A stretch of 64,000 bases of DNA from NCBI RefSeq assembly GCF_900112205.1, contig NZ_FOKW01000003.1:434001-498000 (forward strand), given 5' to 3'. A program made the position numbers and the translations under genes. The notes beneath the pieces are model-generated. The model had not been told where the DNA came from. It searched no databases and saw nothing but the letters and a program-made list of their open reading frames with translations. Position 1 is the first letter of the stretch. Every line of letters starts with the position of its first letter. The DNA comes from Natronobacterium haloterrestre (GTDB lineage: Archaea; Halobacteriota; Halobacteria; Halobacteriales; Natrialbaceae). Positions 54,870 through 62,694 of the stretch are shown here, piece by piece.

Positions 54870-55652
54870 CTACCGTTCGGGACGTTCCGTCGCGCGGCGC
54901 AACAGCCCGAGGAGGGTGTTCGCCTCGCGCGCGGTGAGATCCGCCCGGCCGTGGATTCTGCGGAGCATCCGCATCGTCTTCTCGCGTTTCTCCTCCGGAT
55001 GGTTGATCTCCTCGAGGAGATCGCCCCACTGGTCGTACAGGCGTTCGACCGTCTCCTCGGGCGCGCGAACGCGCTCGAGGTCCGGCAGTTGCGTCTCGTC
55101 CTCCGTGAGGGTCAGCGTCCGCAGTTCGTAGAGAGTCACCGTCGCCGCCTGGCCGAGGTTGAGCACGGGATACTCCTCGCTGGCCGGGATCGAACAGATC
55201 TCGTCGATTTCGGCCAGTTCCTCGTTCGTGAGTCCGACGCGTTCGCGCCCGAAGACGAGGGCGGTGGGTGCCTCCACGGTCGGCAGTCGGCCGGCGAGGT
55301 CGGCGGGGGTCGAGAACGGGAACCGGACGTGGCTCCGGTCGTCCTCGTTGGTGACGGCCGTACAGCCGATCGTGTGGTAGTTCGAGACCAGTTCGTCGAA
55401 GGTGATCTCCGTCGCGTTCGGGAGAACGTCTTCTCGAGCGTGACCGGCGAACCCGTACGCCTCGCCGTCGGGGTCCAGTTCCGGCGGATCGATCAGCAGG
55501 AGATCCTCGAAGCCGAAGTTCTTCATTGCCCGGGCGATGGTTCCGACGTTGCCGGGTGACTGTGCGTCGACGACGGCGACGGACGGCGGCGTTCGACGGG
55601 TCGGATCGGACGGCGCGCTCGAGTCGTCCGTCGGTGACGACGGGTCGGTCAT
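54870..55652 (-). CDS. trmJ: TrmJ-family SPOUT RNA methyltransferase
   Basis: The 260-residue protein is a SPOUT enzyme that makes 2'-O-methyl groups, most likely at position 32 of tRNA. It has the TrmJ start VAVVDAQSPGNVGTIARAMKNFGFEDLLLIDPP, the knot motif ALVFGRERVGLTNEELAEIDEICSIPAS and NLGQAATVTLYELR. A helical C-terminal tail (EKREKTMRMLRRIHGRADL) is also characteristic. The acidic N-terminal extension of about 20 residues is halophilic. The ATG at 55652 is used; the open frame continues further but without homology. The gene lies next to the structured region before the origin. Confidence 0.88.
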   Translation of the reverse strand: MTDPSSPTDDSSAPSDPTRRTPPSVAVVDAQSPGNVGTIARAMKNFGFEDLLLIDPPELDPDGEAYGFAGHAREDVLPNATEITFDELVSNYHTIGCTAVTNEDDRSHVRFPFSTPADLAGRLPTVEAPTALVFGRERVGLTNEELAEIDEICSIPASEEYPVLNLGQAATVTLYELRTLTLTEDETQLPDLERVRAPEETVERLYDQWGDLLEEINHPEEKREKTMRMLRRIHGRADLTAREANTLLGLLRRATERPER

Positions 55653-55798
55653 TGCTAGAGTCAGGCGGGAGCGCGAGGTTACGGGTTTCGGTTTCGAGGA
55701 CGGCTCGAGACGGACTCGAAGCGACCGGATTCGAGGCGTTGGAGACCGAAGAAGGTCAAGACGTTCGTGGTGGAGGGACGACGTGACCGTTGTCGGTC

Positions 55799-55918
55799 GT
55801 CCCTGTCCTCTCTTCTTTCTCTTCATCTCATCATCTAGTTTCTAGCTTCTAGATACTCTCTAGAGAGACTAGTTAAGCGAGAAGAGTAGCAGAAGTGTGG
55901 AGAGTGGGGAGAAGTGTG
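55799..55918. other. Asymmetric tract with five CTAG sites
   Basis: The plus strand is almost all pyrimidine from 55799 to about 55850, then passes through the palindrome CTCTCTAGAGAG (55856-55867) and becomes almost all purine up to 55918. Five CTAG tetramers lie at 55835, 55842, 55849, 55860 and 55869; CTAG is strongly avoided in haloarchaeal genomes. No gene overlaps it. It could be a remnant of mobile DNA or a strand-asymmetric structural element beside the origin. Confidence 0.6.
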
Positions 55919-55923
55919 AAGTA

Positions 55924-56320
55924 CCTCGGGGACAAGCCCCGAGGCTTCACCGTTTTGCCCATGTCGTCCAGAAACGGACGGATAGGCGCAGGCGAATTTA
56001 ATTCCCCTCGACCTTCTTCTCTCGAAGTCGGCTGGAATTAACACCCGAACACTCGCTGTGTCCGTGAGGGTCGGTCGCTCCACCACGACCCGACAACACC
56101 CGTCGCACCACGTCAAGGACGCGGGTTTTGAGAGGTGTCGCATTCCTCGCAACTGCGCGCAGTTGCTTCGGATTACGGTCTTTAATCCACGTCGCAACTG
56201 TACTCGTTAATACGGTGGAATGCGTCATATAGCTTACGCGATTCACCCTCGGGGTCAAGTGGTTCGAGACGCTTCGCGTCTCGTCATCACGGAAGACAAG
56301 TCTTCCGTACGACCCCGAGG
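55924..56320 (-). mobile_element. Palindrome-rich element, probably a PATE (IS200/IS605-derived MITE)
   Basis: One end is a perfect hairpin at 55924-55944 (8-base arms CCTCGGGG/CCCCGAGG, 5-base loop). The other end is a three-way junction: outer 10-base arms at 56247-56256 and 56311-56320 enclose two perfect hairpins at 56265-56283 (8 base pairs) and 56289-56308 (9 base pairs). An 18-base perfect palindrome lies inside at 56149-56166. The outer arms of both end structures share CCTCGGGG. Short frames on the minus strand resemble decayed coding sequence but no transposase is recognisable. PATEs, described from haloarchaea, have palindromic ends related to IS605 elements; assignment is by this likeness. 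Confidence 0.5.
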
Positions 56321-56468
56321 CACTCTCGCTGTATCTCTGTAGAGATCGGTGTTACCGATAGTGGAAATCGTGAAAGAAGGAAGAAGGGTGAAAAAGGGAG
56401 GACTCGGGAGGAAGAGACGAACTATGGCCTCTCGAGACCGTGGGTTCGCTGTCCTGGGTCCCGTGGAT

Positions 56469-56497
56469 GGGGCACACACCTCCCTCGCGTTTGTAAC
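56469..56497 (-). repeat. ORB repeat 1 (outer left)
   Basis: On the minus strand it reads GTTACAAACGCGAGGGAGGT followed by GTGTGCCCC. It has the same core and orientation as ORB 2 and is separated from it by 28 bases, so the two form the left half-array of the origin. Confidence 0.8.
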
Positions 56498-56522
56498 CGC
56501 TATTGGGTGTGGGGGAGTTCCG

Positions 56523-56650
56523 TTCGGGAACACACCACCGTCGCGGATGTAAAATATCGGGTGTGATCGAGCGAAAATAGAAATATCGCCAGTTTTCTTC
56601 GACCCACCCCCACCTAGTCAACGTTACATCCGCGACGGTGGTGTGTGTGC
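56523..56650. other. Core of replication origin: inverted ORBs flanking an AT-rich unwinding element
   Basis: ORB 2 (56526-56553, minus) and ORB 3 (56624-56650, plus) share 23 identical bases in inverted order, beginning TTACATCCGCGACGGTGGTG. Between them, 56551-56600 is AT-rich (AAAATATCGG, GCGAAAATAGAAATATCGCC, AGTTTTCTTC), the likely DNA-unwinding element. Inverted ORBs around an AT-rich stretch, with a flanking cdc6 gene, is the standard haloarchaeal origin plan. Confidence 0.85.
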
Positions 56651-56795
56651 CAAACGGCCGGTTCGAGACCCCTCGTTCGATCGAGGGACCTAGTTTTGTG
56701 GTCGAACGAGCCTGGATTCTATTCCGAGACGCGATTTCGGTCAGTTCTTCGAACCGGATCTCGTTTCCCCGGCCCCGTCGATCCCGATTTCGTCC

Positions 56796-56821
56796 GTTAC
56801 ATACGCGAGGGGGGTGTCGGC
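56796..56821 (+). repeat. ORB repeat 4 (right)
   Basis: Plus-strand copy reading GTTACATACGCGAGGGGGGT then GTCGGC. It continues the right half-array, 146 bases beyond ORB 3, and has the same orientation as ORB 3, pointing away from the unwinding element. It is the closest match to the solitary site at 2514-2541. Confidence 0.8.
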
Positions 56822-56958
56822 CCCCGTCGCCGATTATCGATCGCGCCGACGAATCGAACCGACGGTACCCCTCGATCGATTAGAAGCGCGAGGAAGGCAG
56901 TCGGATGAAATTCAACCGCTCGGGACGAATAGACCCTCGACAGGTTCTCAGGCTTCGC

Positions 56959-56977
56959 TTTTACATCCGCGATCGAT
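56959..56977 (+). repeat. Partial ORB next to the orc1/cdc6 start
   Basis: TTTTACATCCGCGATCGAT keeps the first 12 bases of ORB 3 but lacks the G-rich half. It sits 47-65 bases before the orc1/cdc6 start codon, just before the TATA-like CTTTATTT at 56986, and could allow the initiator to control its own gene. Confidence 0.55.
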
Positions 56978-57023
56978 CTCCATAGCTTTATTTCAGTCCA
57001 GTTGGTAGGCACCCGGTACTGCA

Positions 57024-58253
57024 ATGTCCGCGAACGACGATCGTGATCCACTCTTTCGGTACGACGATCCGGTCTTCGCCGACGAGCGGCTGCTCGAGAT
57101 CACGCACCTGCCCGGTCCGGACCGGATCGTCGGGCGTGACGAGCAGATGCAACGGGTCGCGGACGCCCTGAATCCGGCTATTTTCGGGAGCGAGCCGAAC
57201 CACCTGTTCATCTTCGGTAAGACCGGTACCGGCAAGTCGCTCATCTCGCGGTCGGTCACCCAGCGGGTGATCTCGGAGGCCCAGCACGACGGTGTCACGG
57301 TGAAGTACGCCTTCATCGACTGCGGGGAGCAAAACACCGAGGCGTCGATCATCAAGACGATCGCCCAGATCGTCAACGAACCGGACGACAGCGGCGTCAC
57401 GATTCCCGACCGGGGGCTCGGGACGGGCGACTATTACAAACGGCTCTGGCAGGCCGTCGACCGCTGTACGGACGTGACTATCGTCATCTTGGACGAGATC
57501 GACATGCTCGAGGACGACGAGGTTCTTCGGAAGCTCTCCCGGGCGGGCGAGAACCGGCGGATCTCGGACTCGAGCATCGGGATCATCGGCATCTCGAACA
57601 AGATCGACTTCCCGGATCACCTCTCGGAACGGGTCAAGTCCAGCCTCTCCCGGGACGAACTCGTCTTCCCGCCGTACGACGCGAACCAGCTCGTCGAGAT
57701 CCTCGAGAAGCGACGCGACGCGTTCCACGACGGCGTCCTCTCGGACGACGTGATCCCGCTGACGGCCGCGCTCGCGGCCCAGGAACACGGGGACGCCCGC
57801 AAGGCGATCGATATCCTCCGGAACGCCGGCCGGATCGCGAAGAAGCAAAACGACAGCCGCGTCACTGCCGATCACGTCCGGGACGCCAAGGAGAAGACCG
57901 AAGCCGACCGGTTCAACGAGTTGATCGAGGGCTCGCCACAGCAGGCGAAGGCGATCCTCTACGCCCTGACGATCCTCACCGAGAACAGTTCGGAGAAGGA
58001 GTTCCCCACGAAGATCATCTACAACCAGTACAAGGAGATCGCTCGCCAGCTCGACTTCGACGTGCTCTCGGAGCGACGGGTCCAGGAGATCCTCCAGGAA
58101 CAGAACTTCCTCAACGTGATCCAGTCCGAACGCGAGGGCCGGGGACGCGGACGCGGTGCTCACGCGAAACACCGCCTGCTCGAGAACCCGTCGATCGTCA
58201 AGAAGGTCCTCCTGCGGGACGCACGACTGGCGGTCCTCGAAGACGACGAGTAG
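57024..58253 (+). CDS. orc1: Orc1/Cdc6 replication initiator
   Basis: The 409-residue protein is a complete archaeal initiator: AAA+ Walker A GKTGTGKS (residues 65-72), Walker B IVILDEID (about 153-160), sensor 1 IGIISNKIDF-like segment GIIGISNKIDF, sensor 2 AQEHGDARKAIDILRNAGR, and a C-terminal winged helix (KIIYNQYKEIARQLDFDVLSERRVQEIL) that contacts ORB DNA. It lies directly beside an ORB-type origin, so it is probably the cognate initiator. The ATG at 57024 follows a TATA box by about 30 bases. The short Gly-Arg segment EGRGRGRGAHAKHRLLEN close to the end is the usual wing region. Confidence 0.95.
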   Translation: MSANDDRDPLFRYDDPVFADERLLEITHLPGPDRIVGRDEQMQRVADALNPAIFGSEPNHLFIFGKTGTGKSLISRSVTQRVISEAQHDGVTVKYAFIDCGEQNTEASIIKTIAQIVNEPDDSGVTIPDRGLGTGDYYKRLWQAVDRCTDVTIVILDEIDMLEDDEVLRKLSRAGENRRISDSSIGIIGISNKIDFPDHLSERVKSSLSRDELVFPPYDANQLVEILEKRRDAFHDGVLSDDVIPLTAALAAQEHGDARKAIDILRNAGRIAKKQNDSRVTADHVRDAKEKTEADRFNELIEGSPQQAKAILYALTILTENSSEKEFPTKIIYNQYKEIARQLDFDVLSERRVQEILQEQNFLNVIQSEREGRGRGRGAHAKHRLLENPSIVKKVLLRDARLAVLEDDE

Positions 58254-58741
58254 CTCCACCCGAACGACGGACCGGGCTCGCGCCGACACCAATTCTTTTC
58301 GTTCTCCTCACACGACTCGTGTGCTCGAGTCGAGGCCCATCCCCGTCCGACCGAACACGATCGGACACTGACCCGTCCGGCTGCAGGGGGGGCTCCAAGT
58401 TACGTCGTAATACGATATTACCGAGCGGGGAACCGCGGGAACCTCGTTCCCAGTTCGGTCGTTTCAACGGGTCGAACAGGGGAATGTGATCGTTGTCGGT
58501 AGAAATAGAGAATATACTACAGTAAGAGAAAGCTTATGCCGGATGCTTCGAAATGAGGGAGTGGACGCCGGGCGGCCTCCCGGGTAGGGGTACTTCGGAG
58601 GCGACCCCCGGCCCACAACACGGAATTATTGTGGCATTACGCCGACCAGTAGCGACGCAGAGGGGATGGCATCGCGGACTATGCAGGTCACGACCGGTAG
58701 AGCCGAGTGTCTCGAGCGCGCAGCGCCGACCGAGAACGAGT
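58254..58741 (+). other. 488-base gap with a structured segment before mptE
   Basis: No gene was found in the gap. It contains the perfect hairpin GGGAACCTCGTTCCC at 58437-58451, an AT-rich promoter-like stretch (AATAGAGAATATACTACAG) around 58505-58521, and a strongly structured segment at 58567-58634 listed separately. There is no TATA box directly before the mptE start codon, so the mptE transcript probably begins near 58540 and has a leader of about 200 bases, or the segment is a separate small RNA. Confidence 0.5.
58567..58634 (+). ncRNA. Candidate structured RNA or 5' leader of mptE
   Basis: Two abutting hairpins can form. The first pairs 58567-58572 (GCCGGG) with 58607-58612 (CCCGGC) and, after a small internal loop, 58575-58580 (GCCTCC) with 58597-58602 (GGAGGC); the loop can add GTA/TAC. 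The second pairs CCACAA (58613-58618) with TTGTGG (58629-58634). All stems are perfect. The internal loop is too small for an H/ACA guide pocket, and no known riboswitch was recognised. Confidence 0.4.
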
Positions 58742-59443
58742 ATGGAGTTCGACGACTGGGACCCCGTTTACGAGGCGATACTGCAGGATTTCGGCTTCGA
58801 CCGCGCCGAGGATGAGCGGGCGCGTGACCTCCTCGCGTCGCTCACCGACCCCTTCGACGTCGATCGATTGTCGGCGGTCGACGGCGCGAGGGTCGCCGTC
58901 GCCGGGGCCGGCCCCTCACTGACGGGTGACGCCGAACTCGAGCGCGCGGAAAACGCAGACGTCGTGTTCGCGGCGTCGACGGCCGCGGACGTGCTTCGGG
59001 ACCGGGGGCTCGAGGTCGACTGTCTGATCACGGACCTCGACAAGAACCCGGAGACCGTCCGTCGGCTGACTCGGGAGGGAGTACCGGTCGCGGTCCACGC
59101 CCACGGGGATAACGTCCCCGCGCTCCGGTCGGTGGTCCCCGACTGCGTGGACGCGTTCGTCCTCCCGACCACGCAGGCGGCTCCGGCCGATCACGTCGTA
59201 AACCCAGGCGGGTTTACCGACGGCGATCGCGCGGCGTTTCTGGCCGACTGGCTCGGGGCGGCCGACCTCGTCTTCGTCGGCTGGGACTTCGACGACCCCG
59301 ACGTGAGCCCGATCAAGGCCCGCAAACTCGAGTGGGCCGAGCGGCTCCTCTACTGGCTCGAGTCGCGGCGGGAGGAGCGGTTCGGCGTACTCGACGGACG
59401 ACGTGACGGGATCGAGACGGGTCCGCTTCCCGTCGGGGAGTAA
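58742..59443 (+). CDS. mptE: 6-hydroxymethylpterin diphosphokinase MptE-like (DUF115)
   Basis: MptE activates 6-hydroxymethyl-7,8-dihydropterin with ATP in archaeal pterin (folate or methanopterin) synthesis. The 233-residue protein has the family motifs RVAVAGAGPSL, a TAADVLRDRGLEVDCLITDLDKNPETV segment (key: CLITDLDKNPE), and AHGDNVPALR. It ends with a helix LEWAERLLYWLESRREERFG. The start at 58742 is chosen because MEFDDWDPVYEAI is the conserved N-terminus; the frame stays open 63 codons further upstream, but that part is the structured leader and not halophilic coding sequence. Confidence 0.9.
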   Translation: MEFDDWDPVYEAILQDFGFDRAEDERARDLLASLTDPFDVDRLSAVDGARVAVAGAGPSLTGDAELERAENADVVFAASTAADVLRDRGLEVDCLITDLDKNPETVRRLTREGVPVAVHAHGDNVPALRSVVPDCVDAFVLPTTQAAPADHVVNPGGFTDGDRAAFLADWLGAADLVFVGWDFDDPDVSPIKARKLEWAERLLYWLESRREERFGVLDGRRDGIETGPLPVGE

Positions 59444-59488
59444 CGGCTGGCCGCGAGTGAGATCCCGGACGGAAAAGCCGGATCGACG

Positions 59489-59680
59489 CTACTGAATTCG
59501 ATACTCGACGAAATCGGCACAGCCGCAAGCCGGACAGTCCCCCTCTGCCCCGTCGATCGTCTTTCCACAGCGCCGGCACTCTTCGATCGTCGTCGCCTCA
59601 TCGCCGCGGAAGAGAACCGATTTGACTGCCTCTCGCATCGTCGACCCCGTGGTACGCCCCGAACGGTTCTGGCTGGCCAT
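59489..59680 (-). CDS. Small zinc-ribbon protein (63 residues)
   Basis: The protein has a basic N-terminus (MASQNRSGRTTGSTMREAVK) and a compact zinc ribbon: IEECRRCGKTIDGAEGDCPACGCADF, with CxxC and CPxC pairs. The final residues are VEYRIQ. This type is common in haloarchaea beside unrelated genes. The ATG at 59680 is supported by a TATA-like region in the AT-rich stretch up to about 59720. A second Met at residue 15 could also start the protein. Function is unknown. Confidence 0.75.
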   Translation of the reverse strand: MASQNRSGRTTGSTMREAVKSVLFRGDEATTIEECRRCGKTIDGAEGDCPACGCADFVEYRIQ

Positions 59681-59864
59681 GGAGTACTCGAAGCCGATAT
59701 CATAGTTCGTTATTCTCTCGCTAACGAAACTTTCAGGAATTCGTTTAGTTCGCGAGGGCTCATTCCGACGGTCGATGTCCGAAGAAATCGGCTCGCGAGG
59801 CTCTGCTGTGTCACAGACCGGAGTCGTTGCCGGTCGAACGAGCGAGTACCGGTGACGGCGCAGG

Positions 59865-60881
59865 TCAGTGCTCCGCCGCGGGCGCGAGGGCGTCGATCGT
59901 GTCCTCGATCTCTTCGGGGGTCGCTCCGCGGGGGAAGCCGATCGCGATATCGTCGAGGCCGTCGATCTCCTCGAACTTCCGGAGTTCCTCCCGGGCTCGT
60001 TCGGGGGTTCCGGCGGCCCCGATCGCGTCGAGCAACGCCTCCGGGATCGCCTCGAGGGCACCCTCTTTGTCGCCGCTCGCCCAGGCAGCAGCGATCTCGT
60101 TGGCCTCGTCCTCGTACCCCTGTCGGGAGAGCGATTCCCGGTAGTACGTGCCCATCGCACCGACGTAGAACGCCAGGTGCTCGCGCGCCAGTTCGCGGGC
60201 GCGCTCGCCGTCCTCGAGCGCGCAGGCCGTCAGCGAGAGCGTGACGCGGACGTCGTCGGGATCGCGGTCGCCCAGGTCGGCGCCGCGGCGGAGGTCCTCG
60301 AGTCGATCCTCGAGGCCGTCGGACGTGAAAACGGTCGCGTGCCAGCCGTCGGCGAACCGGCCGGCGAGTTCGACCGACTTGGGGCCCATGCCGGCGGCGT
60401 CGATCGGCACGGGGTCTTCGGGCGGATCACAGCGCAGTCGGAAGCCCGACAGCGAGAAGATCTGGCCGTCGTAGTTGACAGTCTCCCCGGACATGACCGC
60501 GCGCATGATCTCGAGGTACTCGCGGGTGCGTCGCAGCGGGCGGTCGAAGTCGACGCCGTGCCAGCCCTCGATGACGGCGGGGCCGCTGGGGGCGATCCCC
60601 ATCCGGAGGCGGCCGTCGGCGACCTCCTGGAGGGTCGTCGCGGTCTGGCCGAGCAGGGTCGGCGACCGGGAGTAGACGTTGACGATGCTCGGCCCGAGGC
60701 CGATCGTCTCGGTCTCGCGCGCGATGTTCGTGAGCACTGTCGGGGCGTCCCGGCCCCACGTTTCGGGGAGCCAGGCGTACTCGTAGCCGCGTTCTTCTCC
60801 GCGTCGGGCGTAGTCGACGATGGTATCGACGCTCGGCTGTGCAGCGACCGGGAGGTGAAGGCTTCTGTCTGTGTCTGTCAT
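59865..60881 (-). CDS. LLM class F420-dependent oxidoreductase
   Basis: The 338-residue protein has the luciferase-like monooxygenase TIM barrel as found in F420-dependent enzymes of the TIGR04024 haloarchaeal group. Visible motifs include RRGEERGYEYAWLPETWGRDAPTVL, GLGPSIVNVYSRSPTLLGQTATTL (key: SIVNVYSRSP), LRMGIAPSGPAVIEGWHGVDF and IDAAGMGPKSVELAGRFADGW. Such enzymes transfer hydride between coenzyme F420 and an organic substrate; the substrate is not known. It is transcribed alone; the small zinc-ribbon gene follows on the same strand after 184 bases. Confidence 0.9.
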   Translation of the reverse strand: MTDTDRSLHLPVAAQPSVDTIVDYARRGEERGYEYAWLPETWGRDAPTVLTNIARETETIGLGPSIVNVYSRSPTLLGQTATTLQEVADGRLRMGIAPSGPAVIEGWHGVDFDRPLRRTREYLEIMRAVMSGETVNYDGQIFSLSGFRLRCDPPEDPVPIDAAGMGPKSVELAGRFADGWHATVFTSDGLEDRLEDLRRGADLGDRDPDDVRVTLSLTACALEDGERARELAREHLAFYVGAMGTYYRESLSRQGYEDEANEIAAAWASGDKEGALEAIPEALLDAIGAAGTPERAREELRKFEEIDGLDDIAIGFPRGATPEEIEDTIDALAPAAEH

Positions 60882-61019
60882 GGTGGTGTCCGCCGTCCTG
60901 CTCGTACGGACACAGTCAACTCTCTTAAAGTTCCCTCCGTTCGTGACCCTCGAGGACGGGAGACCAGGAGAACGGACCGATCGAAACGACGGGTCGAAAC
61001 CGTCCGTCGAACGCGGCGA

Positions 61020-62177
61020 TCAGAACAGCGCGTCGAGTTCCCCGCCGGTGTCCATCAGCGAGGCGAACTCGTCCTGGGCGTTCGCGCGCACCGATTCGGT
61101 CGTCTCCTGGGCCTCGATGGCGACCTCCTGGAGCTGGTCGACCCGCGGCACGTCGGTCACGCCAGACAGGAGCACGATGGCGCCGACCTCGTCGCGGTCC
61201 GACAGCGGGTAATCGCCGCCGCGGATCTCCATGCTCCCGGTCTCGTCCTCGAGCCACTGGCGGCCGCGTTCGACGCCCTTGCGGTTCAAATGCTCCGCGG
61301 GGCCGGTCGCGACGACCAGCCCGCGGTCGGCACTCGAGACGTCGCAGGGGAGCGTGAGCCGGCCGAGCGTCGCCTTGCGGACGAGACTCGTCATCCGGTT
61401 CGTCGCCTGCCCCTCGTCGAACTCTTCCTCACCGCGGAACGACGAGAGCAGTCCGCCCGACGTATCGACCTCCTCGCGGGCGTAGCCGATCGTCGAGACG
61501 CCCTCCTCGAGGGTGTTGATGATCTCCGAGGAGTCGACGACGCTCTCGGCGACGTCGTCGTCGTCGTCGACTTCGCCGGCCGCGAACAGCAGTCCGAACC
61601 GTTCGACGATCTCGCGGTTGATCCGATCGTAGCCGTCCTGGACGGACTCGCCGGCGCTGCGCCAGACGTCGTTGTCGAAGACCAGGAGGTTGTCGACCTC
61701 GCGGACGAACGTCTGGAACGAACGCGCGGCGTTGAGCGTGTAGATCCCCCCCTCGTCCGTGGCGGGGAGGATACCCAGCCCGTAGACCGGTTCGTTGTAG
61801 ATCCGCTTGAGGTGTTTCGCGAGGACGGGTGCGCCGCCCGATCCCGTCCCGCCGCCCATTCCGGCGACGATCAGGAACGCGTCGATCTCGTGGACCGGGA
61901 TCCGGTCGATCGCTCCCTGGATCTCGTCGATGTCCTCCTCGGTGACGGTCGCGCCGAGTTCGTTGTCGGCGCCGACGCCGTGGCCCTTGACACGGGCCTG
62001 TCCGATGAGGACGCGGTTCTCTTTCGGCACGTTCTCGAGTCCCTTGAGGTCCGTCGTCGCGGAGTTGACGGCGATCGCGGAGTTGATGAATCCGCCGCCG
62101 ATCGCCTCGTCGTACGCCAGGAACTCGTCGACGACCTTCCCGCCTGCCTGTCCGAAGCCGATGAGTGCGAGTTTCAT
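61020..62177 (-). CDS. cetZ: CetZ tubulin-superfamily cytoskeletal protein
   Basis: CetZ proteins are archaeal tubulin/FtsZ relatives that control cell shape and motility. The 385-residue protein begins MKLALIGFGQAGGKVVDEFL, the CetZ start, and has the GTP-binding T-loop AGMGGGTGSGGAP (about residues 105-117), followed by DNLLVFDNDVWRSAGESVQDGYDRIN with the catalytic-loop region. The acidic loop EVDDDDDVAE and the C-terminal tail DTGGELDALF are also typical. FtsZ has a different N-terminus and GGGTGTG loop, so CetZ is preferred. With the actin homologue at 13 kb it gives this window two cytoskeletal systems. Confidence 0.93.
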   Translation of the reverse strand: MKLALIGFGQAGGKVVDEFLAYDEAIGGGFINSAIAVNSATTDLKGLENVPKENRVLIGQARVKGHGVGADNELGATVTEEDIDEIQGAIDRIPVHEIDAFLIVAGMGGGTGSGGAPVLAKHLKRIYNEPVYGLGILPATDEGGIYTLNAARSFQTFVREVDNLLVFDNDVWRSAGESVQDGYDRINREIVERFGLLFAAGEVDDDDDVAESVVDSSEIINTLEEGVSTIGYAREEVDTSGGLLSSFRGEEEFDEGQATNRMTSLVRKATLGRLTLPCDVSSADRGLVVATGPAEHLNRKGVERGRQWLEDETGSMEIRGGDYPLSDRDEVGAIVLLSGVTDVPRVDQLQEVAIEAQETTESVRANAQDEFASLMDTGGELDALF

Positions 62178-62443
62178 GGTTGTCTCTCGTGGTCGTTCCC
62201 GAACCCGACGCGACAGATCGGCGAGTCCCTCGTCGGCTGCAGTCGGCGTCGCGTACGCGCTCGAATCCCGTCGGCGAGCGATCGGCCGCGTCTCGAGGTG
62301 GGAACGGATGCCACGCTCCGATGGTATCCGAATACGGCTATTGTTATGCTGCTCGTATAACTGAAGGAAAGACGTTCGTCGCGAGAGTATCGTCGTGAAA
62401 TCAGTATAGTCATCGATTACTGATACTCAGAAATTCAAAACAG

Positions 62444-62671
62444 TCACTCGTTCGTACCTGTCTGCACAGTCGGTCGATCGTCCTCTCGTGGGCGATGCGG
62501 CGATCCGACACTTCCGGGTTCCCGACCGTTCTCGCGGTCCCGCCGCTCGCCATCCGTCTGCGATGGGAAATGCTCGCACTCCCGCCGCTCACCGTCCGTC
62601 TGCGATGGGAAATGCTCGTCCCGCTCGGCCTCGAGCCTCGAGGTGTCGTTCAGAGAGTAAGTCCTATACAT
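62444..62671 (-). CDS. Doubtful small protein containing a 14-residue tandem repeat
   Basis: This 75-residue frame starts MYRTYSLNDTSRLEAERDEH and contains two in-frame copies of HFPSQTDGERR. Composition is polar and charged with fair third-position bias, so it might be translated, but the start overlaps the likely TATA box of the divergent SBP5 gene and no promoter of its own is evident. The DNA repeat could equally be a non-coding element. Low confidence. Confidence 0.25.
   Translation of the reverse strand: MYRTYSLNDTSRLEAERDEHFPSQTDGERRECEHFPSQTDGERRDRENGREPGSVGSPHRPREDDRPTVQTGTNE
62538..62621 (+). repeat. Tandem 42-base repeat
   Basis: Copies at 62538-62579 and 62580-62621 differ at about four positions; each contains CCGTCTGCGATGGGAAATGC. 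A shortened third start (CCGCTCGG) follows. The period of 42 bases keeps the minus-strand frame open. It lies in the gap between cetZ and the SBP5 gene, about 75 bases before the latter. Confidence 0.75.
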
Positions 62672-62694
62672 CGTGGAGATGTACCTGCTATGAT

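Larger units (their letters stand above)
62178..62694. other. 517-base gap between divergent cetZ and SBP5 genes
   Basis: The cetZ-proximal half contains AT-rich bases around 62335-62360 (GCTATTGTTATG, CGTATAACTG) that may hold the cetZ promoter. The distal half contains a 42-base tandem repeat and a doubtful minus-strand frame, both listed separately. TCCTATACATC at 62662-62672 is the likely TATA box of the SBP5 gene. No other gene was found. Confidence 0.5.

Noticed and set aside
58567-58634. H/ACA guide RNA
   Set aside because: The internal loop is only two by four bases, too small for a pseudouridylation pocket, although an ACA follows the stem.
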